64,000 bases of DNA from Lingula anatina. Its lineage: Eukaryota > Brachiopoda > Lingulata > Lingulida > Lingulidae. The stretch is taken from the NCBI RefSeq assembly GCF_001039355.2, contig NW_019775713.1:117862-181861 (forward strand). The letters run 5' to 3'. Both the position numbers and the translations under genes were made by a program. The notes beneath the pieces were generated by a model that worked only from the letters and a program-made list of their open reading frames with translations, did no database searches and was not told where the DNA came from. Positions 11,468 to 22,030 of the stretch are shown piece by piece; the stretch's first letter is position 1, and each line of letters starts with the position of its first letter.

Positions 11468-11518
11468 TTGTCTTCTTTGATGCCTTTCTTGGTTGTTCCT
11501 GTATTTTATCTGGGCCTT
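11468..11518 (-). CDS. Putative 51-bp internal exon
   Basis: Bounded by acceptor CTGTCTTTTTCAG and donor GACAA followed by GTAAGA. Read in phase 1 it encodes GPDKIQEQPRKASKKT and leaves one base that combines with the next exon (11323) to make Lys, keeping the coiled-coil frame open. It is too short to identify by sequence. Confidence 0.4.
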
Positions 11519-11649
11519 CTGAAAAAGACAGGAATTAACACAAGACATCTATTTGGTAACAAAAAAATAATGTTAAAAAGTTGGTGATAAAAATTTCCGG
11601 TGCAGGTTTACTTCAGGTGTTTTAGGATAGCTACTGTTGGGCATTTTAC

Positions 11650-11755
11650 CTCGGTTGAGGTGTCTTTCTTCTTCTTTGCTTTCATAGTCAGGAGCAGAGT
11701 TAGGTCTCGTTCCAGGATGTCAGGGTTGGCATTGAACGTTGGTCGGGTGCTGGAG
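11650..11755 (-). CDS. Putative exon of the same minus-strand gene
   Basis: Acceptor CTTACAAG at 11756 and donor GAG followed by GTAAAA at 11649. The frame encodes NPDILERDLTLLLTMKAKKK. It ends in phase 0, which does not match the phase-1 entry of the 51-bp exon, so either an exon is missing or the locus is decayed. Further upstream (12010-12200, minus strand) a weak frame containing KALRKQIEKAPFSGQVFP may be another piece. Confidence 0.35.
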
Positions 11756-12380
11756 CTTGTAAGTTCCATGTGCCTTGAAAAAAATCTTAAGCTTTGGCTT
11801 CCCAGGCCAAAGCCTCCTGGAGAAAGATGGAAAAAAAGGGGAAATAGTTTCTGAGTCACATTTACATTCATATGAGTACTTTAAACAATTTTGACAATCA
11901 CCACTGTTACCACTAACTATATATAGTCAGTGACGTAACTCAGTGCTGTTTTAGTCAACTCTATGTTCCCTTTATTTGCTCTAAAGCAAGCATCACATTC
12001 AGAATAGCAGCACATATTGCTATGCACTGAGCAAAGCGTTTTTGCATTTTGTCTCTAGTGTTTTTTGTTTTTTCTGGAAACACTTGACCAGAAAATGGTG
12101 CTTTTTCTATTTGTTTTCTCAGAGCTTTAGTAAAGTGTTGTGTGTCACATGCAGCTGGGCTCGGCTGTCCCCATCAGTGGTTAAGCTTGTCTCCAATGCT
12201 GTCTTCTTCTCGTAGATTGGCTGTGCAGACTCCACTGTGCTCTGGACAAGAGACATCTTCCCCTTTACTCCANTTGAAGATGTAAATGTCCAGCTGTTCC
12301 AAAGGTGTGCTAGTCAGAAGGTTCACTTGCATGAGGTTTCATTGGTTCAGAGGTTGTATAGTCTGAGAGTAGGAATTGTG

Positions 12381-12560
12381 TAGGGGAGTCAGGGGCTAGT
12401 TGGCCCACTTAGACACTTTTGGTCTTGTAGAGACAACTAGGAATGAGTTATAAATGCTATAAATGCAATGTCATAATTTTTTTAAAATAATTCCAGGTGG
12501 AACACAATTAAACAAAAACCACATGTGACGTCAGGGGGGCTGGGGCAAGTTGACTCCCTA
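12381..12560. mobile_element. ~180-bp MITE, ends TAGGGGAGTC / GACTCCCTA
   Basis: Imperfect terminal inverted repeats: GGGGAGTCAGGGGCTAGTTG at the left and GGGCAAGTTGACTCCC at the right. A TA dinucleotide flanks both ends, compatible with a TA duplication of the Tc1/mariner type. It sits inside a copy of the 8533-8625 repeat (ATTGTGTA boundary), which serves as an approximate empty site. Confidence 0.65.
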
Positions 12561-12849
12561 CCCTAATAAATACAGTTTTTATTCCGCGTTAATGACATTA
12601 AATGCACTTTTACACATTCTTATTATATTAAGTTGAATTTTTAGAGTCTTTGCTGAATCAGTAGTTCAAATGAGGCAGACTTATTAAGGTTTCTGTGTGT
12701 TATATCATTACTTTGCATACGTAGAAAAATATAACAGGAGCCCAAATATTTTTGATTCAAACATTTTTATTTTGAAATAAACAAATAATGGTATAAAACA
12801 TGTTTTTTATGAATGCTAACAAATAATTAACTCTTGTTATAAAAGTAAG

Positions 12850-13640
12850 TAACAATTTCAACCTTTAACTGGTATTAAATGCACAACTTAGGGACCATTC
12901 CCACAGATATTTGGATTGATCTTTCTCCCTGGGGAGTCTCACTAAATTGCTATCAAACTGACTGGTTTAAACATCTGTCACTCCTTGTAAAACTGTTAGG
13001 GGGTAATTATCTTTACCCCTAGCTGATTCGGTAGGCGTGACAGACATTTGAACCTCTTGAGCTGATAGCAATTTAGCATGAACCCCCAGGGAGTTAGGTC
13101 GATCCAGATGGATCGATCTAAGTATGGGAACCCAGTCCTAAATGTTGACTTTGTTTTAATATCAGATTCATAATATTATCAAATGTAGTTTCGGCCTTCT
13201 GGTTTGCGTTCTTCATTTGACCAATTCAAACTACAAATACATCAATTTAAAAGAAACAAATAATGGTTTAAAACTACTTTTCAAACATATAATAAACTCT
13301 TGTTTCTAAAGAAACTAACAAATTCAATCTTAAATTGGTATTCAATTCTCAAACCCTTTACTTTGTTTGAACTGTGAGCTTCAGCTCATTGCTTTTAACA
13401 TTCAAACAACAGGTGCACAATTATCACAAATGTATTTTTGGTTTCCTGGTGTGCGTCGCTCTTCATGTATACGTAGCCAATTCAAACAACAAATTCTCTT
13501 ATTTCAAACAGACTAACATGAATAATGGTATTAATGGGTTTTTAACAAATAATAGCAAATAAACACGTTTCAATGGTAATTTACAATATCAACCTTATAC
13601 TGGTATTAGTTTCATAAATCCTTGTCTTTGTTTTAACAAA
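12850..13640 (-). repeat. Tandem copies of a transposase 3' end
   Basis: Three related blocks (12850-13250, 13260-13560 and 13570 onward) each contain, on the minus strand, codons for CLNW followed by a YICDNC-like end. This is the last part of the PHD-like finger encoded at 13640-13790. The first block reads YI followed by stops; the second reads QKYICDNC. The period is about 250 bp once the MITE in the first block is removed. All are non-functional fragments. Confidence 0.7.
12891..13137. mobile_element. ~247-bp PIF/Harbinger-like MITE
   Basis: The terminal inverted repeats (GGGACCATTCCCA and TGGGAACCCAGTC) lie inside a TTA/CTA flank. Subterminal blocks GATTGATCTTTCTCCCTGGGG and GGGAGTTAGGTCGATC are also inverted. 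A second copy at 41248-41461 has a clean TTA duplication and a paralogous empty site. Neighbouring repeat units without the element act as empty sites here too. Confidence 0.85.
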
Positions 13641-14202
13641 AAAGATTCACAGTTATCACATATGTAGTTTTGGTCTCGTGGTGTGCATTCTTCATGTGAC
13701 CAATTCAAACAACGGATACATCTAACCCATGTTTCAGCAGCTTTACTATTAGTAAATGGTTCTCCACATACTAAACATTCAGCATCTTGCTCTTGCTACT
13801 TGATTCTCCTTTTAACTGGTTTTGTACGTCTCTTCATTCTTTTGGTTTTGAGTTCAGTCTCAGTGGCCAGTTTGTGCAATTTGTGGAAACAGTGTGGAGG
13901 GAAAAAAAGCATGACTATGCCATTTTCTCTTGCTAGATTAAGTGCTGAGACACCTAGATGGGATTCATGGTTATCTAAGAGTAATGAAATGATGCATAAT
14001 ATTCAAAAAATTTTCTTCTGTCATCCAGCCAGATCTGTGGGCCGCTCCTGAAGAACCATTCGGGGCCCCTCTCAGAAAATGCCTGAAAATTAACTCTGGG
14101 GAATATAAAAAATGGTGGTATGGATTGGCCCCCTGCATTTACTGCTGCAGTTAATGTTACCAACTGCCCTCTCTCTACAAACACCAGTGTTCCAACTTGC
14201 AA
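13640..14202 (-). pseudogene. Pogo/Tigger-type DDE transposase with C-terminal PHD-like finger (decayed)
   Basis: Cut-and-paste transposase remnant. Minus-strand frames give VGTLVFVERGQLVTLTAAVN and IPPFFIFPRVNF (14202-14080), then after a frame change WMTEENF and the third-acid region LLDNHESHLG with NLARENGIVMLFFPPHC. After one TAG comes a cysteine-rich end with CLVCGEPF, WVRCIRC and YICDNC (13790-13650). This order matches pogo/jerky-like transposases that carry a C-terminal Cys-rich PHD-like domain. At least one frameshift and one stop break it. The N-terminal DNA-binding region is missing. Confidence 0.85.
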
Positions 14203-15150
14203 CAGTGTTTAATGGAGCTATAATAACAATCATACAAATAGACGGACATTAGACTTTCCTGACTAAATTAATTCTATCTCAGTGTCTCACTCAAGGTTCT
14301 TGCTGGAACTTGGGAAGTGCCTGTGTTATGAAAAGTTGTTGGACTGGATTCAACAATCTCTAAATTGATGCAATCTGAATTGTCACCATAAATCATCACT
14401 GTCAATATATTTGGCAGATCTTAGGTATTGGTATCAAGGCTCACAGATACCCCAAACTTCCAAAGAGAACAAAACTTACCCAAACGGAAACATAAACATT
14501 CTGGTTGTGGTTGTAAAGTGCTTTCCATGGCAGTAAGCTTATTCTTGGGTGACTGTTACAGAATTTCTAATAATTAACAGAAGCGGTAAAGATATCTCAT
14601 TACTAGTACTTCAGATGAAATATGGGCTTTTACTGAGGGAAAGGAACAAGAAAAAAAGACATTATTCAGGGATTACTCTGTAAAAATGAGTATGATGAAA
14701 GAAAATTCCATTTGTCTGGAAGTGATGGAATTATTTCTCGCAGGTTCTCCGTGCAATGAGATTTATCAAGAAATTTAATTTTTAAAAAAATTGTCAGGGA
14801 TCTTCCTGAGTCAAAATCTGGTGGGCCACTTGGTCATAATTTATTACATTTCAGTGGTTAGTAAAAATTTATTATATTTCAATGTTTTTATATGATAAAA
14901 AACACTGAAAAAAGACATGCTACTAAATCTTTTATTAAAGAAAAAGAAATTTTCAAAGTATAATTACAAGGTTGGTTGTTTTTTCCATACATTTTTTGAA
15001 CATTCATCAGGTCTGTTAGTTTAAAGACAAAATGTTGATGGTTGTTAGGTGAACGTGTTATCACTGAAAGTGTACAGCCACTATGGCGATGGCAATGACA
15101 CAGTCTCCTAATGTATAGTAAACAATACCCTCTCTTTCATATTTCGCCAT

Positions 15151-15582
15151 TTAACAATGGCACTTAAAATCAAAATGAATCAGTTCACCCCCTTCCATCA
15201 TGACCCTCATCAACATGTCACAATTTTCACTCGATAATCTGTTTCTAAGAGGTGATGTCACACGATTTTGAGAGCTAAATGCTCTTTCACAGTCAGCTGT
15301 ATGAACTGGATGGGAGAGAGCATGGGCTGCAATCTTAACAAGATAAGGGAAGCTCTGGCTGTGATACTGCATCAGAATGTTCCAAAGAGAGACCAAGGAG
15401 TGTCTTGGATACTTCTGTTGGATAACAAGCTGCTTTAGCTTAGCCCATTCCTCTCTGGCATCATCTGCATCCACAATGGCTGAAGATGTAGTAGTGACAG
15501 ATACATTATCTTTGTCTTTAAAGACTTGACTTTTGCCCTTGCCAAAATATTCCAGTAGATACTCTAGGCTGTCATTGCCCCA
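15151..15582 (-). pseudogene. hAT transposase C-terminal dimerisation region (ZNF862-like)
   Basis: An open frame begins near WGNDSLEYLLEYFGKGK and continues through HTADCERAFSSQNRVTSPLR and NRLSSENCDMLMRV to a stop. This is the hAT C-terminal dimerisation domain as found in ZNF862/KIAA1586-type proteins. About 144 codons are open without interruption, but the catalytic domain upstream is absent and similarity stops abruptly near 15585. It is therefore a 5'-truncated copy, or the last exon of a longer gene. No terminal repeats were found. Confidence 0.8.
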
Positions 15583-15599
15583 GTCAGAAGCGAAATTTT

Positions 15600-18410
15600 A
15601 TTCACATATTTTCAAAATTTTCCAGGGGTATTAATTCCTAAAAATCCTGGTGGATTCTCAATCATAAAAGAAGAACAAAATGGAGGCATAAAACTTTTTC
15701 CATTGTAAATTTTCCAGAATATATGTGCCGTTTGGCTTCTTCACCACTATTGTGTATGTCCCCATACACCTTGGGGCAGCTTTGTCCCCCTTTCTATCTT
15801 CCCTTTTGAGGTTTTTCTTTAACACTTTACTTCCAATCTGAAAGTCCTTCTTGAAAAATATAAAAAATGATATGTATTAGCGATGGTTAAAATGAATCTA
15901 TGCCACACACCAGTGATACTACGTACTATAAAGGAAATTACACAATGTCAATGTATTTGATAAAGATGTAGATTTTCTGTGAAAATAATACAATACTAAA
16001 GTTTTTAAACCTTAGTGAATCATTAGCAAGAAATTAATTCCTACCTCACTCTGGTGTCTCAAGTCATAATATTTTGTGCTTTTCTTGGGCAGTACAGATG
16101 TTCTTCTGTGCTGCATGCCTGACTATATTGTGGTGGTGGCATAGTTTCTACCCTGGATAACTGGTCATGTTGAACAGGAAACTCACACTTCTTGCAGGCT
16201 GTAAAGTTTATGTTGATATATAGACACACTTTTCTTTTAAAATTCTTTTCACCTGATCAAAATGATTACTTTAATTTGCAGTGCATGATTGTCAATAAGT
16301 CTGTAGTTTCTGAAAATGTTGTTTTGCTGATATATGCAAATTGTCAAAGTTGCTTATCCATGCATTTTTGTCCATAACAAATCTTGGTAGGATTCCCAGG
16401 ATACTGAATGCAGCTGACCATTAGAAACACATTTTTTATTTTAAGCACTTTCAAATCTTTTGTTATACCTTGTTTTCCATTGCTAGTTCAATGAGACATT
16501 CACACTTGAAATTTTCAGGCTCACTAGGGGGTTCTTGATCCTCTGGTGTATTTGTCGTGGAATATAGTTTTTTTTTCTTACATGCCTAACCTGATCTGGC
16601 AAAGTTGTCTGAAAGATTTTAACAGGGACATTTAATCTCACTGAATCAGTGAGAGCTTTACAGTGCAAGGGTATGCAATGGTTAGGTTTAAGTGCCAGTT
16701 TTTTTAAGCACCAGACAAGTGCGGCAAGGTGAGGGTTCACAAAATTTGACCTTATTGGGCTGAAATACTTGCCCTTTTAACTTCTGCCAAACATTAAGCC
16801 CCAAAACCGTATTTCAAGGGATTTATGCCCAATTTTTTATTTTTCCGGCTTTCGAAGCAGATTTTCAGTCAGCAGCCATGCAACTCATATATATGCTTAT
16901 TTCCCCCTTATCTAGCTATATATTTACAATATTCCTATATAATATTTTTTGTCAATCAATATTCTTCCTCCCAAGACATTCAAACAAAAAATATCACCCA
17001 CCTAGTCCATACTGTACCCACATTTTGCACCCCACCCCCCAAAACCATATTTGAGCATGGCGATTTTCAAAGAGTAGAGGTCCATTGGTAGAGGTCCTAT
17101 GACTGTAAAACCTTTGTGTTTATAAAGGAACATTAGGGTGATAAAATACAAAAGAGATCTTCATGGACTTTTATTTTGTTGGAGATATATTGATGTCTGA
17201 AAATGTAAGAATTTAGATTGGTGTTGCTCTTATCTTGGCCAGTAATACCTGCTCAATTCCTATAATCATGGCAAATTTAAACAGTATACTTTACAAAAGA
17301 AGGTAATGTCCCTCTATCAAAGCCTACTTTTGAAAATTTAAACCTCCATTTTTATATTTTGGTCATTTGTTACTGAAATTTATGTAGCACCGGTCAAGAT
17401 GTTAACCATTTTCAAGCGGCAAGTTTCTATCCTTTGCTCAAGTGCTTATATAGCCATTGTTCAACCAGCAGTGCATTTTCTATAATGCTATGGCATACAA
17501 TATTAATTAAAAATAAGATAAGCCTAAAATCTTTATTAATTGAGAAGAGAAAACAACAAACAACCGACGTTTTTGTATATGTTATTACTTTATAACATTT
17601 TATCCGGGAATAAATTTATACAAGATACTGGAGCTTATTTTAGTAATTTAGGCACTGATTCACGTTGGAACTGATTTAAACAGTCTTTAATGAAAATCGA
17701 AACTCTGGGAAGCGAGATTTGACTGGTATGTTTTACGATGAAATAGCCTGAAAATAGGAAGATTTGCGTTGCTGGTGCTCTACCAGTGGAGATATTAGGC
17801 TATATGTAGGGTGGGTATCTGAAAGAAGCATCAATTGACCCCAAATGAACTCGATAGTTTGTAACCATAGCCACGAAATTATGATAAAATTTTCTGTTGT
17901 TATAAAGATTATTTATCAATCTTTCAAATATAGTAAAGATCGAAGTAATGTACCGAACAAATCGTGCATTTTGTAGAGTAAATTTGAGGGAAAATGCATC
18001 ACTCACACAGCTGAAAAGTTAAGCGGACTCTCCGCGTGAGGGTTAAATATGCATGGGGCTGTATCTCGGTAAAAACGCAACGCAAAGCTTTACTATTTCA
18101 CACATTTAATAAAGTCATAAAGATGATTCACTGTGAGTAATATGAGTATATTCTGTGAGAACCCAACCTTGCCACTTTCTGGCTGATTTGTCAGGTAGTT
18201 AGAAAAACTTGCACTTAAATCCCATACAGATCAATTACATTTCTCATATTTAAGTTTTCAAGATAAATTAATTATTCAGCATTTTTACTACTGCCAGGGA
18301 AATTATGTTTTGACATTGTGAGATATGGATATTATTGCATGCTCTCTTAGTTCCCACCATTTCTATAAATACACTGCCGTTCCTCTTTTCTTGGAAATAA
18401 AAGGAACACA
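15600..18410. other. Long stretch without recognisable genes
   Basis: AT-rich sequence with several 60-90-codon open frames on both strands, none with family resemblance or paired splice sites. A block near 16170-16210 (CTTCTTGCAGGCTGTAAA) resembles the TTGCAGGT blocks of 5.5-7 kb. I see nothing else I can support. Confidence 0.5.
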
Positions 18411-18463
18411 GTTTAAATCATTTTTCTATAATAATTATCATTATCTGTGATACTTCACTTTTG

Positions 18464-18810
18464 AGGTTATGAAGGTTTGCCTTCTGCAGTGCTTGATGCT
18501 GGGACAATTTGTGATATAATTCCACCTGAATTGTTCTGATACAATCCAAATGGTTTTCATCACACTCCTGAAGAAGCTGCTGGCAGGCCACTCGAAGATG
18601 GTGTCCTCCAAGTGAAACTATTTTGTAAGTTGGCAGTTTTGCCTCATCAAAGTCTGCATCGCTCAGCAAAAGACATGGCAAGATGACTGTAATTTACTGG
18701 AGATGCCTTTAATCCCTTCTTAATTTCTTTCACCCAAGTTGGATCAATTTTTCTGCACATAAGGTTTTCTGGTGGATCTGTTATGGTCAAGATGCTTATT
18801 TCATACCTTC
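18464..18810 (-). pseudogene. ParB/sulfiredoxin-like exon, frameshifted
   Basis: The exon follows acceptor TTTTCATTTACAG (18811-18823). The first frame reads YEISILTITDPPENLMCRKI and DPTWVKEIKKGL. After a frame change near 18675 it reads LPCLLLSDADFDEAKLPTYK and then VSLGGHHLRVACQQLLQE. The GGHHLR-A-LL block resembles the GxRR/GGxHR motif of the ParB/sulfiredoxin fold, which occurs in large invertebrate families of uncertain, probably transposon-related, origin. A possible donor, AAAA followed by GTGAAG, closes it near 18464. The identity is tentative. Confidence 0.45.
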
Positions 18811-19929
18811 CTGTAAATGAAAACAAGAGGACAAAATTAGAGACAATAATACCAAACTGAAGTACACTGAGTACCTAAGATAAATCATTTTATGGTCCAT
18901 CACAGTCCTCATTCTGACATTAAATAATTCCATTACATTCTCAAACTAACACATACAAGTTCTAACATCCAACACATATAATGACAGTCTCCTGTTTTGA
19001 GGGAGACTGTGTTCTCTGAACTATGTTAACATACGTATATATAAATTATGTTAATTATGTGTGCAAGGTGCAGACAATTCAATATGACATACATGAATTT
19101 ACCCTCCCTTCTTTTTCACATATCAACATTTTGAACTTCCAAATGGGCTTGAGGACCTTTGCTAGTCACATTTTCTGAATATCCATGCTACTTTTATTTT
19201 ATTATTAAAAACTGACGGTCATTATACTATTAAGCATTATGTAATATTGCATCAAAATTGAAGAAAACCCTATTTTGGGCACTGCCTTTAATTATCATGT
19301 GAAAGCTGTAGCTAACCAGGGTCATTTAAAGAATGTCACTAATGCAACTTTCTGACCTTTACTGACATTTACAGAAAAACAAGTAGATAATGTTACATTG
19401 AGATAAATGTGTGTCAAATGGACGCAATTCATTTAAAATTGGGGGTCAATTTTGGTAAAACAGATCAGGGACGCACAAAAATTGCGCTAACGGGAACCCT
19501 GATAAAGGAATGTCAGTGTCTATGTCACTGTCACTCGAAAACTCCTCATCAGAGTCCGAGTTTTCAATCATTTCAATAATGATATCCATTCACAGGCCCC
19601 TACCGTAGGAAGGAGCCACCATTTTGATTTTACTTTCTCCAACTAAGTCTAGAAAATCACCGTTTTCTCGCATACATGTATTTCTATGGTCCTTTAAAAA
19701 TGGTGACAATGAGAGACAAGAAACATACCCAGATGTTAAACTATATATCATACCGTGACTCAAGATACACAAGAGTACAGAAGCCGATCTTTCCAAGATA
19801 TGCACATATGCGGTTCTGGGCCTTTGGGGTAAGCGATAATTGAACCGCACATATGCGGTAAATTAAATATGTGTTTGTATGGCTCTAAGAGAAAATATCC
19901 AGAGGCAGAGATGGTGGCAGAGGTGCTAA

Positions 19930-20074
19930 ATCAATGGGTATTTTCTTATTTCAAAAATCCATCATCTGCTTCATGCACTCCGTGTTGACTGGTGGATATA
20001 TGTTCCGGACTGCTGTGTCTGTTTCTGTCATTGGTATTGGCTGTATTGGCATTGATTGCACTGAATATACTTAC
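19930..20074 (-). pseudogene. Possible coding remnant after the SWIM exon
   Basis: The minus strand reads VRNIYPPVNTECMKQMMDF, then a stop, then NKKIPIDL. This order (YPP, short helix, IP-x-DLP) is what I expect after the SWIM finger in the C2H2/SWIM family, so it probably belongs to the same broken gene. No splice acceptor was chosen with confidence. Confidence 0.4.
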
Positions 20075-20271
20075 CTTGCTAACGCTGGCGATTCCTCTGC
20101 CATAAACCACAACACCAATGCTTTGTGTACACAAATCTTTTTCTTGGTTATGCATGCACATTTCAGTGCATTTGTTGCTGAATTATGGGTCACGACAACC
20201 CGCCCAAACACGGACCAGTACTTTGTGTCCTGCTCGTAGACTGAATAGAAAGTGTACTGCTTTAAAAGCAT
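20075..20271 (-). pseudogene. Exon with SWIM-type zinc finger
   Basis: The frame encodes YWSVFGRVVVTHNSATNALK and then CACITKKKICVHKALVLW. The CxCx6CxH pattern is that of SWIM zinc fingers, which bind DNA or protein in MuDR-type transposases and related proteins. The exon ends at GCAAG followed by GTAAGTAT, a strong donor (20074). It continues downstream of the C2H2 region at 20340-21280 on the same strand. The frame between the two is broken, so the locus is likely a pseudogene. Confidence 0.6.
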
Positions 20272-20339
20272 GTGTACCCATTTAACTACAAGGGGTGAGC
20301 GGGTCGCTCTGGCAGCATCTTTTGTTTCACTGCATTGTA

Positions 20340-21280
20340 TTCTTCAATCAGAAGTAAGAATTCGATCCAGGGAACCGAGTGAAGAATTGGACAAGTTCAT
20401 AATCCTTGGTTTGTTGCCTGGCAAAGGCAGGAATGGGATGGAATGGATGTGGTCACACAAATAGCCGATGCCTCCACGTAAGGCAGTCTGTATGATGTTT
20501 GTGCAATCTCTGTTACCACAAGCGGGTGTAGCTGTGTACTGAACATGCACTGGAAATAGCGGCACTGGTTGTTACTTGATATTAGATAAATTTGTCTCCC
20601 CTCGTCCACTAAAATGCCTTGATTATATTGTGAAAAAGTTTTATGTGTTCTAAGGTGCCTAGTTAAATTCTTTTGTAAAACTTTTTTTCTGCATAGAGGA
20701 CATTTAGGACATTGGATACACTGTTCTTTTCAAAAGTGACACTGTTACTGGCTCCTGTGTTTTAGCTGTTGGATTGGCTGCAGGTGGTCCTGATGTGGTT
20801 GTCAATGTTGACGCTGGAGGTGTTACAACTTCAGCCAATGCCTCAGGCTCTACACCGACCACTGTATCCTTGACGCCTTCAGCCAATTAAGGAGGTTCTG
20901 ATGTGGTTGTCGATGTTGACGCTGGAGGTGTTACAATTTCAGCTAATGCCTCAGGCTGTACACCGACCACTGTATCCTTGACACCTTCAGCTAACACTTT
21001 AGTCTCTACAGCGGCCGCTGCAGAGCCTGAAGCATTGGCTGAGGTTTTTCATGTTGAAGCAATGACCAGGGGCTCTTTTAGTGTTTTCAGCGCTGAAAAT
21101 ACTGGGGGCGCGCAGTTTGTTTGGCATGCTTGAATTTGAGCTTCCCTGTGTCTTTTAATCATGTGTTCAGTCAAAATTTTCTTTCTGGCTAAATTTATTC
21201 CGCAGCATGGACAGTGGTAATGTTCACCTCTGTTGTGGACGATTGAAGCACCGGCAAGCGGCACACCAAAACCAACACGT
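20340..21280 (-). pseudogene. C2H2 zinc-finger exon with internal 36-residue repeat, disrupted
   Basis: It follows acceptor CCATTTTTCAG (21281-21291). Near the start the frame encodes YHCPCCGINLARKK...HMIKRH (C-x2-C-x12-H-x4-H). Next comes an Ala/Pro/Thr-rich linker containing two tandem 36-residue units (LAEGVKDTVVGV...), separated by an in-frame TAA. A second finger follows, CPLCRKKVLQKNLTRHLRTH (near 20645-20700), then GILVDEGRQIYLI. After a one-base frame change the reading continues as FPVHVQYTATPACGNRDC to about 20350. The two fingers and the PVHVQ...C...C block are recognisable parts of a large animal family of uncharacterised C2H2/SWIM genes. Confidence 0.6.
20786..21001. repeat. Two tandem 108-bp coding repeats
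   Basis: Units begin at GGTCCTGATGTGGTTGTC (20786) and GGTTCTGATGTGGTTGTC (20894). The 108-bp period equals 36 codons, so the duplication kept the minus-strand frame. Divergence is low. The TAA between the units lies at the junction, within the AGCCAATTAAGG sequence. Confidence 0.85.
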
Positions 21281-21414
21281 CTGAAAAATGGTTATTGTGA
21301 AGTGTTGGGCATAATCGTTGTATACGTACATTGAACATTTTGTTTCTGACATCGTTTTCAAAGCGTTATGGGTATCACGTTATCCTGACAACCAAACTTA
21401 AGCACAATAATTAC

Positions 21415-21592
21415 CCTCATATTTGACGGAGGCAGTCAGGTGACTATCCAAGTGACTATCCAAGTGTCTTTTTACTCTGTTGGTATAGGTGGGTTTGAAT
21501 TTGTCAGCGGGGTACAGCAGGCAGTGTATTTGGGATTCTGTAGGCAACATCCACTTCAGCTCATCTACTGAAGACACAATGGATTCATGAGT
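21415..21592 (-). CDS. Putative internal exon upstream of the C2H2 exon
   Basis: Acceptor TTTAAACTTTCAG (21593-21605) and donor GAGG followed by GTAATT (21414). The frame is open throughout: THESIVSSVDELKWMLPTES, then LLYPADKFKPTY and RVKRHLDSH. A 15-bp unit coding DSHLD/DSHLT is duplicated near the end. The exon leaves phase 1, whereas the zinc-finger frame of the next exon needs phase 2. The gene is therefore frameshifted or an exon is missing. Product unknown. Confidence 0.5.
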
Positions 21593-22030
21593 CTGAAAGT
21601 TTAAAATGATGAAAATGATAGACATTTATAACATTTAAAAAAGCAATAATGTTTTATCAATTTAAAAATATTGTGAATATTAAAATTATTTCATATACAG
21701 GTACTGTTTTTGCCCGTGTCGTCTAATCCACTCATTGCAACTTTGACAGTGTTGATCAATGTTTCCTTTCTATAGACCAGACTGTATTACTCATCTCTCA
21801 GGGCCTGGGTATAGTTAATAGTAAACCGATTATTAATGGCAGCAAAACATAATTTGTGTTCATAACACAGCTTTATAACAAACACATTACTACACCATCA
21901 GTATCGTCATGGGTTAAAGTGAGGCCAATGATAGTTCTTACCGGTATGCGAGAAGTGTGTGTGCGAAGTCAATACCTTCTATTTGTTCAGTGTACATTAA
22001 CAATACTAAGATGATTTTTCTTGTAACTTA

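Noticed and set aside
16483-16740. 85-codon minus-strand frame as a transposase piece
   Set aside because: No catalytic or structural motif of any transposase family could be found in it.
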